Source of the DNA: CAZCQP01 sp964500895
GTDB taxonomy: Bacteria; Bacillota; Clostridia; Lachnospirales; JAISER01
Direction: 5' to 3'
Assembly (NCBI GenBank): GCA_964500895.1
Contig: CAZCQP010000062.1
Location: 1 to 13,048, forward strand
DNA: 13,048 bases
The position numbers and the translations under genes were made by a program. Below are positions 1 to 8,400 of the stretch, piece after piece. Every line of letters begins with the position of its first letter. Positions within the stretch are counted from its first letter, which is position 1. Below the pieces are notes generated by a model, which worked only from the letters and a program-made list of their open reading frames with translations, ran no database searches and was not told the origin of the DNA.

Positions 1-9
1 AACAACAAT

Positions 10-39
10 TTGAGCCAAATAATAAAATTTTTATATAAT
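10..39 (+). promoter_or_regulatory. candidate upstream sigma-A promoter
   Basis: TTGAGC at 10-15 and a perfect TATAAT at 34-39 are separated by 18 nt in very AT-rich DNA. The -10 is ideal, the -35 matches four of six positions. It would start transcription near 46 and give a leader of about 78 nt for the first gene. AT-rich DNA produces TATAAT by chance, so this is a candidate only. Confidence 0.35.
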
Positions 40-54
40 TTATACATTATTCCC

Positions 55-84
55 TTGACCTTTTCATCAGAAATGCGCTATGCT
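55..84 (+). promoter_or_regulatory. candidate sigma-A promoter of the met-hdr operon
   Basis: TTGACC at 55-60 (five of six) is followed after 18 nt by TATGCT at 79-84 (four of six). Transcription would start near 91, about 33 nt before the first start codon. It lies downstream of another candidate promoter, so the operon may have tandem promoters. No riboswitch-like structure fits in so short a leader. Confidence 0.4.
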
Positions 85-123
85 AAATATAAGTAAAAAA
101 CTATTTAAAATGGAGGGACGGCT

Positions 124-924
124 ATGATTATCGTAGGCGAAAAACTGAACAGCACATTGAAGGCCATTCGCCCGGCTATGGAAAACCGGGACACCCAAGC
201 CATTGTAGACTTGGCAAAAAAACAGGTGGAGGCAGGGGCTTCCTACATTGACCTGAACGCGGGGATGTTCCATGGCACAGAAATAGAAGTGCTCACCTGG
301 CTGGTGGAAACGGTGCAGCAGGCCGTAGACACTCCCCTGGCCATAGACTCCCCCAACCCGGAAGCCATTAAGGCGGCGCTTCGGGCCAACAAAAACCCGA
401 AACCCCTCATCAATTCCATCACGGACGAAACAGAACGGTTCAACCAAATTGCCCCTTTGCTTGCGGAACATGAAGCAGGCATCATCGCCCTTTGCATGGA
501 CGACAACGGTATGCCCGAATGCACCGAAGACCGGGTGCGCATTGCAGACAGCTTGATTAACAAACTGACCAAACTAGGCGTGAAACACAGCGACATTTAC
601 ATCGACCCCATGATTCGCCCCATCGGCACAGGCTCCCACTACGGGCAAGTGGCCATCAACACCATGCGCCAGGTGAAAGAAAAATTCCCAGAAGTGCACA
701 TCATGTGCGGCCTAAGCAACATTTCTTTTGGCTTACCCGCTCGGAAAATATTAAACCAGGTATTCCTTATTTCCGCCATGAGTGCCGGTATGGACGGCGC
801 CATCTTAGACCCCCTGGACAAAAAACTAATGACCTTTTTATACGCAGGGGAAGCCATTTTAGGGCTGGATGATTACTGCTTAAATTACCTGGAAAAATTC
901 CGTGAAGGGCTTATAGAGGTTTAA
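124..924 (+). CDS. methyltetrahydrofolate:corrinoid methyltransferase, AcsE/MtgA-like
   Basis: A 266-residue TIM-barrel pterin-binding protein, close to the usual length of AcsE (about 262). It probably moves the methyl group between N5-methyl-tetrahydrofolate and the cobalt of a corrinoid protein in the cytoplasm. Visible family marks are the N-terminal GEKLN (residues 5-9), DLNAG (43-47), AIDSPN with Asp75, INS with Asn97, YIDPMIRP with Asp161 and GLSN with Asn199. These align well with the folate-binding Asp75, Asn96, Asp160 and Asn199 of Moorella AcsE as I remember that sequence. The ATG follows GGAGGG at 112-117. It is the first gene of the operon, which fits a role in consuming the methyl-H4F made by MetF. 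No corrinoid protein or acs gene is in the window, so the partner is unknown. Automatic annotation may call it dihydropteroate synthase because the fold is shared; the GE-x-x-N start and the metVF context argue against that. Confidence 0.85.
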   Translation: MIIVGEKLNSTLKAIRPAMENRDTQAIVDLAKKQVEAGASYIDLNAGMFHGTEIEVLTWLVETVQQAVDTPLAIDSPNPEAIKAALRANKNPKPLINSITDETERFNQIAPLLAEHEAGIIALCMDDNGMPECTEDRVRIADSLINKLTKLGVKHSDIYIDPMIRPIGTGSHYGQVAINTMRQVKEKFPEVHIMCGLSNISFGLPARKILNQVFLISAMSAGMDGAILDPLDKKLMTFLYAGEAILGLDDYCLNYLEKFREGLIEV

Positions 925-953
925 GCAGAAAGAGGAAGAAGGGTGATGGACGT

Positions 954-1952
954 ATGCATCACATTTTAATTGTAGGCGGCGGATTGGCCGGCTGCACCAC
1001 TGCACTGGAACTGGCCCAAAATGGTGTGGCCTGCACCATTTTGGAGCAATCCGAAACCATTGGGGGAAAAGTGCGAAACTACGGCTGTAAATCCACAGAC
1101 AAATGCCTGAATTGCGGCGTTTGCCTGGCAGCGGGGTTGTGGGAAAAAGTTGAAAACAACCCCAACATCCGGCTGATGTATTCCGCAAAGCTGGTGGATG
1201 TGCGGGGGAAAAAAGGCTGTTTTACAGCCACTATCCGAACACCAGAGGGCACCCAAACATTAGAAGAAGATTTTGCTCAGGTGGTGTTGGCCACAGGCTT
1301 CTCCCCTACCACACTGGAAAACTTTAATGGCTTTGCAGAACTGGAGGGCAGCCAAGGGCTTATCACCGGCAGCACACTGGAACAACTTTTCAAAGGGCGC
1401 ACCCAAGGCAAGCTGTTTGAAACCCCGCCCAGCCGGGTGGCGTTTATTCAATGCTACGGCTCTAGGGATTGCCGGGAACACGCCATGTACTGCTCCCGGG
1501 TGTGCTGCAACTATGCCACAAGGGCCGCAAGGGCCATTAAATACGCATACCCGGATTGCCAGGTTGTGTTTTTCTACATGGAAATGCAAATGGTGGAACC
1601 CGGAAATTATTTTCAATCCTTAAAGGATGCGGGCATTAAATTTATGAAATGCCGCCCCATTCAAATAACCGGCGGCCATCCCGCCGCCGTTACCTATGAC
1701 AACCCGGCCACAGGCAAACGGGAAACCCAGTCCTTTGACCTGGTGGTGCTTTCGGACGGCATTCGTCCCACCCAAGACGCCCCGTTCCTAGCGGAAATAT
1801 GCGGCATGGGTCAGGACGAAGCCGGTTTTCTGCAACCCATCACCGGGAATGGGGGCATTCACGTTACCGGTTGCGCCCAAGGCCCCAAAAAAATTGAAGA
1901 AACTTATCATGAGGCTGTAACACTGGCCAAGGTCTTGTGCAATCCCGTATAG
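954..1952 (+). CDS. small HdrA-like FAD-dependent oxidoreductase
   Basis: A 332-residue protein made only of the HdrA FAD (thioredoxin-reductase-like) module. It has the dinucleotide fold VGGGLAGC (7-14), a second FAD contact around TIGGK (35-39), the HdrA signatures FIQCYGSRD (164-172) and CSRVCCN (180-186), and a C-terminal VTGCAQGPKKIEE (304-316) like the FACGVAAGPK of full HdrA. The ferredoxin insert found in full-length HdrA is absent. Instead four cysteines cluster at 45, 51, 54 and 57 (spacing C-x5-C-x2-C-x2-C), where full HdrA has only two; these could hold an Fe-S cluster. Function is inferred as a flavin electron carrier of the MetVF complex. The start is ATG at 954: another ATG at 946 meets a stop almost at once. 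The gap to the methyltransferase gene is 29 nt, and the TAG stop overlaps the next gene's AGGAGG. It resembles the N-terminal half of the large HdrA at 5449-8499. Confidence 0.85.
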   Translation: MHHILIVGGGLAGCTTALELAQNGVACTILEQSETIGGKVRNYGCKSTDKCLNCGVCLAAGLWEKVENNPNIRLMYSAKLVDVRGKKGCFTATIRTPEGTQTLEEDFAQVVLATGFSPTTLENFNGFAELEGSQGLITGSTLEQLFKGRTQGKLFETPPSRVAFIQCYGSRDCREHAMYCSRVCCNYATRAARAIKYAYPDCQVVFFYMEMQMVEPGNYFQSLKDAGIKFMKCRPIQITGGHPAAVTYDNPATGKRETQSFDLVVLSDGIRPTQDAPFLAEICGMGQDEAGFLQPITGNGGIHVTGCAQGPKKIEETYHEAVTLAKVLCNPV

Positions 1953-1961
1953 GAGGCTTTT

Positions 1962-3386
1962 ATGAACCTGTTAATTGTTGGCGAAAACCCCATCAATGGG
2001 GCGCTGGTGCAAATGGTGACCAACAGCGGCCACCAAGCCGTGGTGGTGCCAGATATGAACCACGTGCGCCGCTTAAAGGGCCAACCCGGGGCATTTGTGG
2101 CTGTTACCGCACAGGCCGAAATTGAAGCGGACAGGGTGGTGGTAACCCAGCCCCCCGCTTATGACACCTTGGCGGTAGAGGGTGCAACGGCATTCCGCCT
2201 GTTTAACCCCGCAGACATTCAGGCGCTGATTGGCCTAGGCCAAAAGGAAATGGCCCACCCCATTGTGTTTGTGCTGGACACCCCGGAAGAAACCCCTGAA
2301 CATCTGGCATCCCAAGCCTTGCATGGGGCGTTGGCTTTGGCTAAACAGGGCAAAAAAGTGCTGTTTTTATCCATGTTTGTGAAAACCGCCGCCCCTGGGA
2401 TGGAAGCCGTTTACCTGCAAGCACGGCAAGCTGGGGTAACCTTTATGAAGTATGAAAACATTGATATAATGGGGGATGCAGACACCCACCACTTTACCAT
2501 CAAGGCTTTTGATGGGGTGTTTGAAATGGAAGTGTCCACCCCATATGTGGTGGCGGCTGGAGCAAAAGATGACACTTTATTGAAGGGCATCATTCAAAAA
2601 TGCCGGCTCACCCCTCATAACAAAGGGGCCATCAACGGCAACAAATTTTTCTTAACCTCTGCCCTTACCAGCCGGAAAGGCATTTACTACTTTCATGGTA
2701 CAGGGCAGCCGGGGGATGCAACGGAAGCTGCGGAAACCCTTTGGCAGCACATTTTAACGGAAAGCACCCATGACAAAGCCATGCAAAGGGAAAACCAGTC
2801 CACAGCGTCCATAGACAAAGACAAATGCGCTTTTTGTTATTCCTGCTACCGGGTGTGCCCCCATGGTGCACTTGAGCCGGACATTGAAAACAATGCCATG
2901 GCTTGCGTGGCAGTTTCTTGCCAAGGGTGCGGCGCATGTGCCGCCATTTGCCCCGGCCAGGCCATCACCATGCCAGAAGAAGCCAATGGGGAAAAAGCAC
3001 CAAACGCACCGTGTAAAGTGTTCGGCTGCGAAAACTCTGCCTACCCGGCGCTGGTGGCTTCCGCAGACGCTCTGGGTGACATGTACAAACAACTGGACAT
3101 CACGCCCCTGCCATGCGGTGGAAGGCTTGGGCAAGACATGGTGGCCGCCGCCCTGCCCCATTACAACAAAGTGCTGGTGGCCGTCTGCAAGGAAGATGCT
3201 TGCCGCCATATGGTTGGGGACAAACGGGCGTGCCAGCACGTGGAACAGATGCTTAAAACCCTGTCTTCCATGGGCGTAGAAGGCAAAAAAATTGGCGTGG
3301 TCCACACCTCCCATGCCATGGCACAAGATTTAGTGGAAAAAGTGAAAGCATTTTTACAGGATGACGGGGGGGATTTTTTACCGTGA
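1962..3386 (+). CDS. degenerate HdrA module fused to 2x[4Fe-4S] and an MvhD-like domain
   Basis: 474 residues in three parts. Residues 1-270 follow an HdrA FAD module by pattern, but the glycine-rich motif is altered (LIVGENPING, 4-13) and the FIQC-GSRD and CC signatures are gone (VFVLDTPEE at 102-110 sits in their place), so FAD binding is doubtful. Residues 285-335 carry two ferredoxin motifs with Cys289/292/295/299 and Cys320/323/326/330. Residues 350-465 resemble MvhD: Cys356, PCGGRL with Cys385, and Cys409/Cys414 match the conserved cysteines of the separate MvhD at 8512-8976, but the second cysteine of its C-x2-C is Ser359 here. MvhD normally carries a [2Fe-2S] cluster passing electrons to HdrA, so here the cluster may be altered. 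It likely acts as an electron-wiring subunit next to MetV. The gene has AGGAGG at 1951-1956, and its TGA stop overlaps the metV start as GTGA. The small HdrA-like gene upstream ends as a complete module, so this is not a frameshifted single gene. Confidence 0.8.
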   Translation: MNLLIVGENPINGALVQMVTNSGHQAVVVPDMNHVRRLKGQPGAFVAVTAQAEIEADRVVVTQPPAYDTLAVEGATAFRLFNPADIQALIGLGQKEMAHPIVFVLDTPEETPEHLASQALHGALALAKQGKKVLFLSMFVKTAAPGMEAVYLQARQAGVTFMKYENIDIMGDADTHHFTIKAFDGVFEMEVSTPYVVAAGAKDDTLLKGIIQKCRLTPHNKGAINGNKFFLTSALTSRKGIYYFHGTGQPGDATEAAETLWQHILTESTHDKAMQRENQSTASIDKDKCAFCYSCYRVCPHGALEPDIENNAMACVAVSCQGCGACAAICPGQAITMPEEANGEKAPNAPCKVFGCENSAYPALVASADALGDMYKQLDITPLPCGGRLGQDMVAAALPHYNKVLVAVCKEDACRHMVGDKRACQHVEQMLKTLSSMGVEGKKIGVVHTSHAMAQDLVEKVKAFLQDDGGDFLP

Positions 3387-4057
3387 TTGTGGCTGAACAA
3401 AAAACCATAGAAGAAATACTGGCCGCCCTAGACGGCTACAAAAGGGTGGTTATTGCCTCTTGCGGCACATGCGTAACGGTGTGCATGGCCGGCGGGGAAA
3501 AGGAAGCCCTGAAAGTGAAAGGGCTTGTAGAGCTGGACAGTGCTGAAAAAGAAAAAAACGTGGAAGTGCACGTGGTGAACTGCAAACGCCAGTGTGACCA
3601 TGAATTTATTGATGACCTAGCCGAAGAATTGCAAGACGGGGACATCATCTTGTCTTTGGCTTGCGGCGTGGGCGTGCAGTTTATGAGCGAAAAGTTCCCG
3701 GAAAAGATTGTGCTGCCGGGGTTAAACACCAAGTTCTACGGCGCAGCCCAAGGGCTGGGCTACTGGACGGAATACTGCCAGGGCTGCGGCAACTGCCTGC
3801 TGGAAAAAACCGGGGGCATTTGCCCGGTGACCCGCTGCTCTAAAAGCAACTTTAACGGCCCTTGTGGCGGTTCCCAAAGGGGAAAGTGCGAAATTAATGA
3901 AGAGATCGACTGTGCTTGGCAAAAGATTTACGACAAGCTTAAAAGCTTTAACCGGCTGGACCGCTTGGCCACCACCTTCGAGCTGCGGGACTGGCGCACC
4001 AGCCGGGATGGCGGCCCAAGAAGCGTACGCCGCACTGATGTAATGATAGAAGAGTAA
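3383..4057 (+). CDS. metV: MetV, iron-sulfur/zinc partner subunit of methylene-H4F reductase
   Basis: A 224-residue, cysteine-rich protein of the methylenetetrahydrofolate reductase C-terminal-domain family (MetV). In acetogens it binds metal clusters and feeds electrons to MetF. Visible motifs are SCGTCVTVC (26-34), NCKRQC (66-71), Cys94, YCQGCGNC (131-138), ICPVTRCSK (146-154), NGPCGG (158-163) and Cys169/Cys177. About fourteen cysteines in all are enough for more than one cluster. The start is GTG at 3383, overlapping the previous stop by 4 nt; a run of seven G at 3366-3372 supplies the ribosome binding site, and translational coupling is likely. metF follows after 15 nt. The direct metV-metF pairing and the NGPCGG motif make this call secure; which cysteines bind Fe-S and which zinc cannot be read from sequence. 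Confidence 0.93.
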   Translation: MIVAEQKTIEEILAALDGYKRVVIASCGTCVTVCMAGGEKEALKVKGLVELDSAEKEKNVEVHVVNCKRQCDHEFIDDLAEELQDGDIILSLACGVGVQFMSEKFPEKIVLPGLNTKFYGAAQGLGYWTEYCQGCGNCLLEKTGGICPVTRCSKSNFNGPCGGSQRGKCEINEEIDCAWQKIYDKLKSFNRLDRLATTFELRDWRTSRDGGPRSVRRTDVMIEE

Positions 4058-4072
4058 AGGGGGGATGATTGC

Positions 4073-5008
4073 ATGTCCAACGATAAAAGCCACTTGGAAC
4101 AATTACTGGAAGCCGGGCAGTTTACCGTGACGGCGGAAATCGGCCCCCCTATGGGCACCGATGCCGACATGGTGCGGAAGAAAGCCCGGGGCATGAAAGG
4201 TTTTGTAGATGCCGCCTATTTAACAGACAACCAGACGGCCATGGTGCGGATGTCTAGCATTGCTGCCGCCATGTTGGTGATGGGCGAAGGGGTAGAGCCG
4301 GTCATTCAAATGACTTGCCGGGACAGAAACCGCATTGCCATTCAAAGCGACTTGCTGGGGGCTTATGCTCTGGGCATTCGGAATTTGCTGGTGCTTTCCG
4401 GGGACCATCAGTCCTTTGGAAACCACCCCCAGTCCAAAAATGTGTACGATGTGGACTCTACCCAGCTCATCCAACAACTGAACCGTTTGCAGGAGGAAGG
4501 GAAGTTCATGGGGGGTAGCGAATGTAAAACCCCTCCCCGTTTCTTCATTGGCGGTGCTGGGCACCCTTTTGCAGACCCCCAGGAATTGCAAATGATGCGG
4601 GTGGCCAAAAAGGTGGCCGGTGGTGCCAAGTTCATCACCACCCAAGCCATTTACGACATTGACAAGTTCAAAGCCTGGATGGAACTTTTGAGGGAAAACG
4701 GGCTGCACAAGCATACCTATATTCAAGCCGGGGTTTGCGTGAACAAGTCTGTGAAATCTTTGCAAATGACTCAGCTGGTGGCCGGCATGGACGTGCCGGA
4801 CAGCCTGATAACCCGCATGGAAAAAGCCGAGGATAAACAGGCCGAGGGCGTGAACATTGCGGTGGACTTGATTAACGAAATTAAAGCCATTGAAGGGGTT
4901 AGCGGCATTCACATCATGGCGGTGGGCTGGGAAAGCATTGTGCCTACCGTGGTGGAAAAAGCAGGCCTGCTGCCACGGCCACAGCTACAGCTAGCCAACC
5001 AATCATAA
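4073..5008 (+). CDS. metF: 5,10-methylenetetrahydrofolate reductase MetF
   Basis: A 311-residue flavin TIM-barrel enzyme reducing 5,10-methylene-H4F to 5-methyl-H4F, the last folate step of the Wood-Ljungdahl methyl branch. Length is normal for the short bacterial MetF. Landmarks: AEIGPP with Glu22 (counterpart of catalytic Glu28 of E. coli MetF), TDNQ (51-54), MTCRDRNR (80-87), LVLSGDH with Asp111 (counterpart of Asp120, near the flavin), FITTQAIYD with Gln191 (counterpart of Gln183), and GIHIMAVGWE (278-287) near the end. The ATG is preceded by AAAGGGGGG at 4057-4064. It stands between metV and hdrC, which suggests electrons come through MetV and Hdr subunits rather than directly from NADH. 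Whether it binds FAD or FMN is not visible. Confidence 0.95.
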   Translation: MSNDKSHLEQLLEAGQFTVTAEIGPPMGTDADMVRKKARGMKGFVDAAYLTDNQTAMVRMSSIAAAMLVMGEGVEPVIQMTCRDRNRIAIQSDLLGAYALGIRNLLVLSGDHQSFGNHPQSKNVYDVDSTQLIQQLNRLQEEGKFMGGSECKTPPRFFIGGAGHPFADPQELQMMRVAKKVAGGAKFITTQAIYDIDKFKAWMELLRENGLHKHTYIQAGVCVNKSVKSLQMTQLVAGMDVPDSLITRMEKAEDKQAEGVNIAVDLINEIKAIEGVSGIHIMAVGWESIVPTVVEKAGLLPRPQLQLANQS

Positions 5009-5020
5009 GAGGTGGTTCCT

Positions 5021-5449
5021 ATGAGCAAAAATAAGAAAACAGCGCCCACCTTTAAAGAAGAAGTGCGGTCTACCCCCGGTGGCGCCAACGTTTTAAACTG
5101 CTTTCTGTGCGGCTCCTGTACCGCAGGATGCCCGGTAAACGAGATAGATGACAGCTACAACCCACGGAAAATTATGCGCATGATTTTGCTGGACCAAAAG
5201 GAAGCGTTGCTGGCTTCCCCAGAACTTTGGAAGTGTAACCAATGCCACACCTGCGTGGCCCATTGCCCCCAAGACGTGCGCTTTGCAGACGTGTTGCGCA
5301 CCTTGCGGGAGCTGGCGGTGGCCCAAGGGCTGGTGGGCGAAGAATTGCCCGCCGCCGTGGCCGCCATAGACCTAGAAGCTAGAAAGCAACGGCTGCAACA
5401 CATCAACGCCCTTGTGCACAAAAAGTCGGCAGAGCAAGGAGGATTGTAA
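5021..5449 (+). CDS. hdrC: HdrC-like 2x[4Fe-4S] electron-transfer subunit
   Basis: 142 residues with two complete ferredoxin motifs: CFLCGSCTAGCP (Cys27/30/33/37) and CNQCHTCVAHCP (Cys72/75/78/82), separated by a helical stretch, and a helical C-terminal tail. This is the usual HdrC layout, an electron wire between HdrA and the acceptor subunit. I chose ATG at 5021 because AGAGGTGG at 5008-5015 is well placed for it; an in-frame GTG at 5012 lies inside that ribosome binding site. The stop overlaps the hdrA start by one base (TAATG). HdrC normally works with HdrB, but no hdrB is present, so in this operon it probably docks on MetV/MetF (inference). Confidence 0.88.
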   Translation: MSKNKKTAPTFKEEVRSTPGGANVLNCFLCGSCTAGCPVNEIDDSYNPRKIMRMILLDQKEALLASPELWKCNQCHTCVAHCPQDVRFADVLRTLRELAVAQGLVGEELPAAVAAIDLEARKQRLQHINALVHKKSAEQGGL

Positions 5450-8400
5450 TGAAAAAACCAGTATTGGTGGTGGGTGGCGGCATTGCAGGCATTCAAGCCT
5501 CCCACGACCTGGCGGAAATGGGGGTGCCTGTGTTTTTGGTAGAGGCCTCCCCTTCCATCGGCGGGCGCATGGCCCAGCTGGACAAAACCTTCCCCACCAA
5601 CGACTGCTCTGCCTGTATTTTGGCCCCCAAGATGACTGCCTGCTTTAACCATCCCCTGGTGAAAACCCTGACCAACAGCCAGGTGCTGGAGGTGAAAGGC
5701 ACTGCCCCCAACTTTACCGCCGTGGTGAACATAAAGCCCCGGTACGTGAACATGGATTTGTGCAAAGGCTGTGACGCTTGTTTTGAAGCTTGCCCGGTGA
5801 AGGTGGAAAATGCATTTGACATGGGCATTGGCACAAGAAAGGCCATCTATAAGCCTTTCGCCCAGGCCGTGCCTAACAAAGCCATCATCGACAAGGAAGC
5901 CTGCCGCAACTGCCATTTGTGCGATAAGGCGTGCCAGGCCAAAGCCATCGACCACACCCAGACGGAAACCATTGTGGAAATTCCCGTTAGTGCCGTGGTG
6001 TTGTCGGCAGGGTATGCCGTCACCGAAAACATTCCGCCGGAATTTGGTTATACCCAATACAAAGATGTGGTCACCAGCTTGGAATTTGAGCGGATATTGT
6101 CCGCCGGGGGGCCTTTTGGGGGGCATATTCAGCGGCCTTCCGACGGGCAACAACCCAAGCGCATTGCTTTTATCCAGTGCGTAGGCTCCCGGGATAGCCG
6201 TTGCGGCACCGATTACTGTTCTTCTGTGTGCTGCATGTACGCCATCAAGGAAGCCATGATTGCCAAGGAACATTTGCCTTCCATTGAACACATGGACATT
6301 TACTACATGGATATGCGGGCACACGGCAAAGACTTCGATAAATATGTGGATTCGGCCCAGAACAAATATGGCATTGGATTTGTAAAAAGCCGCATTTCGG
6401 AAATTAAAGGGCAGGAAAATGGCCAGCTGGCGGTACACCATGTGAACCACAAGGGCGTAGCAGATGCCGCCCCCTATGACATGGTGGTGCTGTCTGTGGG
6501 GGTGAAACCAGATGCCCAAAACGTGGCATTATACCGAAACATGGGCGTTAAAACGGACAAATACGGCTTCATTTGGGCCCATGAGTTCAACGCCCCTGCC
6601 ACGGCCAAAGCCGGTATTTTTGCCTGCGGTGTGGCCGCCGGGCCAAAAGACATTCCCGAAACCGTTATTGAAGCCAGTGCCGCCGCCGCTTCTGCGGCTG
6701 AAATGGCCAAGGACGAAACCGTTGACCTGTACCAAGATTACAGCGCCTTTTTTAAAGAAGAAACCGCCCCGCCCTTGCGGGATGTTTCCAAAGAGCCCAT
6801 TAAAGTTGGGGTGTTTGTGTGCCGCTGTGGGGTGAACATCGGCAGCTATGCAGATGTGCCCGCCATTGTGGACTACGCCAAGACCCTGCCCTTTGTGGCA
6901 CTTTCCGAAGAATTTTTATACGCCTGCTCCATAGATGCACAGCGCATCATTGCAGAAAAAATTGCCCAGCACGGCTTAAACCGGGTGGTGGTGGCCTCTT
7001 GCACCCCACGCACCCATGAGCCCCTGTTCCAAGACGTGATGGCCAAAGCCGGGTTAAACCCCTACTTGCTCACCATGGCCAATATTCGGGACCAATGCAC
7101 CTGGGTACATATGGACCAATACGATGCCGCCACCCTCAAAGCCCAAGAGCTGGTGCGGATGGCTGTGGGCAAAGTGACCTTTGCCAAAGCGCTAACCCGC
7201 AAAAAGATAAACGTGAACAAATCCGCTTTGGTTATTGGCGGGGGTGTTGCAGGCATGTCTGCGGCGTTGCAGCTGGCAGACATGGGTTTTCAAGCGTACC
7301 TGGTGGAAAAAACAAGCCAGCTGGGGGGAAATGCTTTCAAACTGGCCCACGGCAATACGTTGCGCCCTTCCCGGCCATACATTTTAGACATGATGGAAAA
7401 GGTGCAGCAAAATACAAACATTGAAGTGTTTTTAAACACCACCGTAGAAAATATTGACGGCTATGTGGGCAACTTTACCACCCAACTATTAAGCCCGGAA
7501 AATGCCTGTATTCCCCGGGAAATCAACCATGGCGCAGTGATTGTTGCGGTGGGGGCGCAGGAAAAACCACCCACTGAGTACATGGCAGAAGACAACCGGG
7601 TGATGACCATGCTGGATTTGGAAGCTACCGCCCTTGACGGTTATGGCAGCTTACAGCATACCAAGCAACTGGTGATGATTCAGTGCGCCGGTTCACGGGA
7701 CGAACAACGCCCCTATTGCAGCCGGGTGTGCTGCAACCAGGCTCTTAAAAATGCCGTATTGCTGAAAGAACAATACCCGGGCATGGCCATTACCGTCCTG
7801 TACCGGGACATTCGGGCATATGGCTTAAATGAAATGCAGTACCGGCAAGCCAGAAAAGCCGGGGTAGCCTTTGTACGGTATGAACCGGAGCACAAGCCGG
7901 TGGTGGAAAAGGATTCCGTGACGGTGTTTGAACCCATTTTAGGGGAAACGGTCACCCTTCCCGCAGACTGCGTGGTGGTCAGCGCACCCATTGCCCCGGA
8001 CACTGCCAACAACACGGCCATTGCCCAAATGCTGAAAGTGCCCTTGAACCAGGAAGGCTTTTTCCTGGAAGCCCACGTGAAGCTGCGGCCTGTGGATTTC
8101 GCCACCGAAGGGGTGTATGTGTGCGGTTTGGCCCACGCCCCTAAAAACATGAAGGAATCCATCATACAAGGAAAAGCCGCTGCCGGCCGGGCTGCTACCG
8201 TTATTGCCAAGGAACAACTGGAAACAGAAGGTGCCATTGCCACCGTAGATGCTGGCTTATGCAAAGGCTGCGGGGACTGCGAAAAAGTGTGCGCCTACAA
8301 AGCCATTGAAATGCAAGAGCAAGCATTGCGGGGGCAAAAGGTGACCAAAGCCGTGGTGAACGATGTGTTGTGCAAAGGTTGCGGCACTTGCGCCGCCACC

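Noticed and set aside
124..924. Dihydropteroate synthase call for the first gene
   Set aside because: The fold is shared, but GEKLN at the start and the AcsE-type Asp75, Asn97, Asp161 and Asn199 positions, plus metVF linkage, fit methyltransferase better.
2754..3326. Minus-strand open frame of 190 codons opposite the HdrA-Fd-MvhD fusion gene
   Set aside because: Low-complexity His/Gly/Phe-rich translation opposite clear ferredoxin motifs; a shadow of the plus-strand gene.
954..3386. A single HdrA gene broken by a frameshift between 1952 and 1962
   Set aside because: The first gene ends as a complete FAD module and the second begins with its own AGGAGG and ATG and a full Rossmann-like start, so two genes are natural.
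5155..6519. Long minus-strand open frame of 454 codons opposite hdrC/hdrA
   Set aside because: Rich in His, Gly and Val with no motif, no ribosome binding site, and it runs antisense through two well-supported genes. It is a codon-bias shadow.
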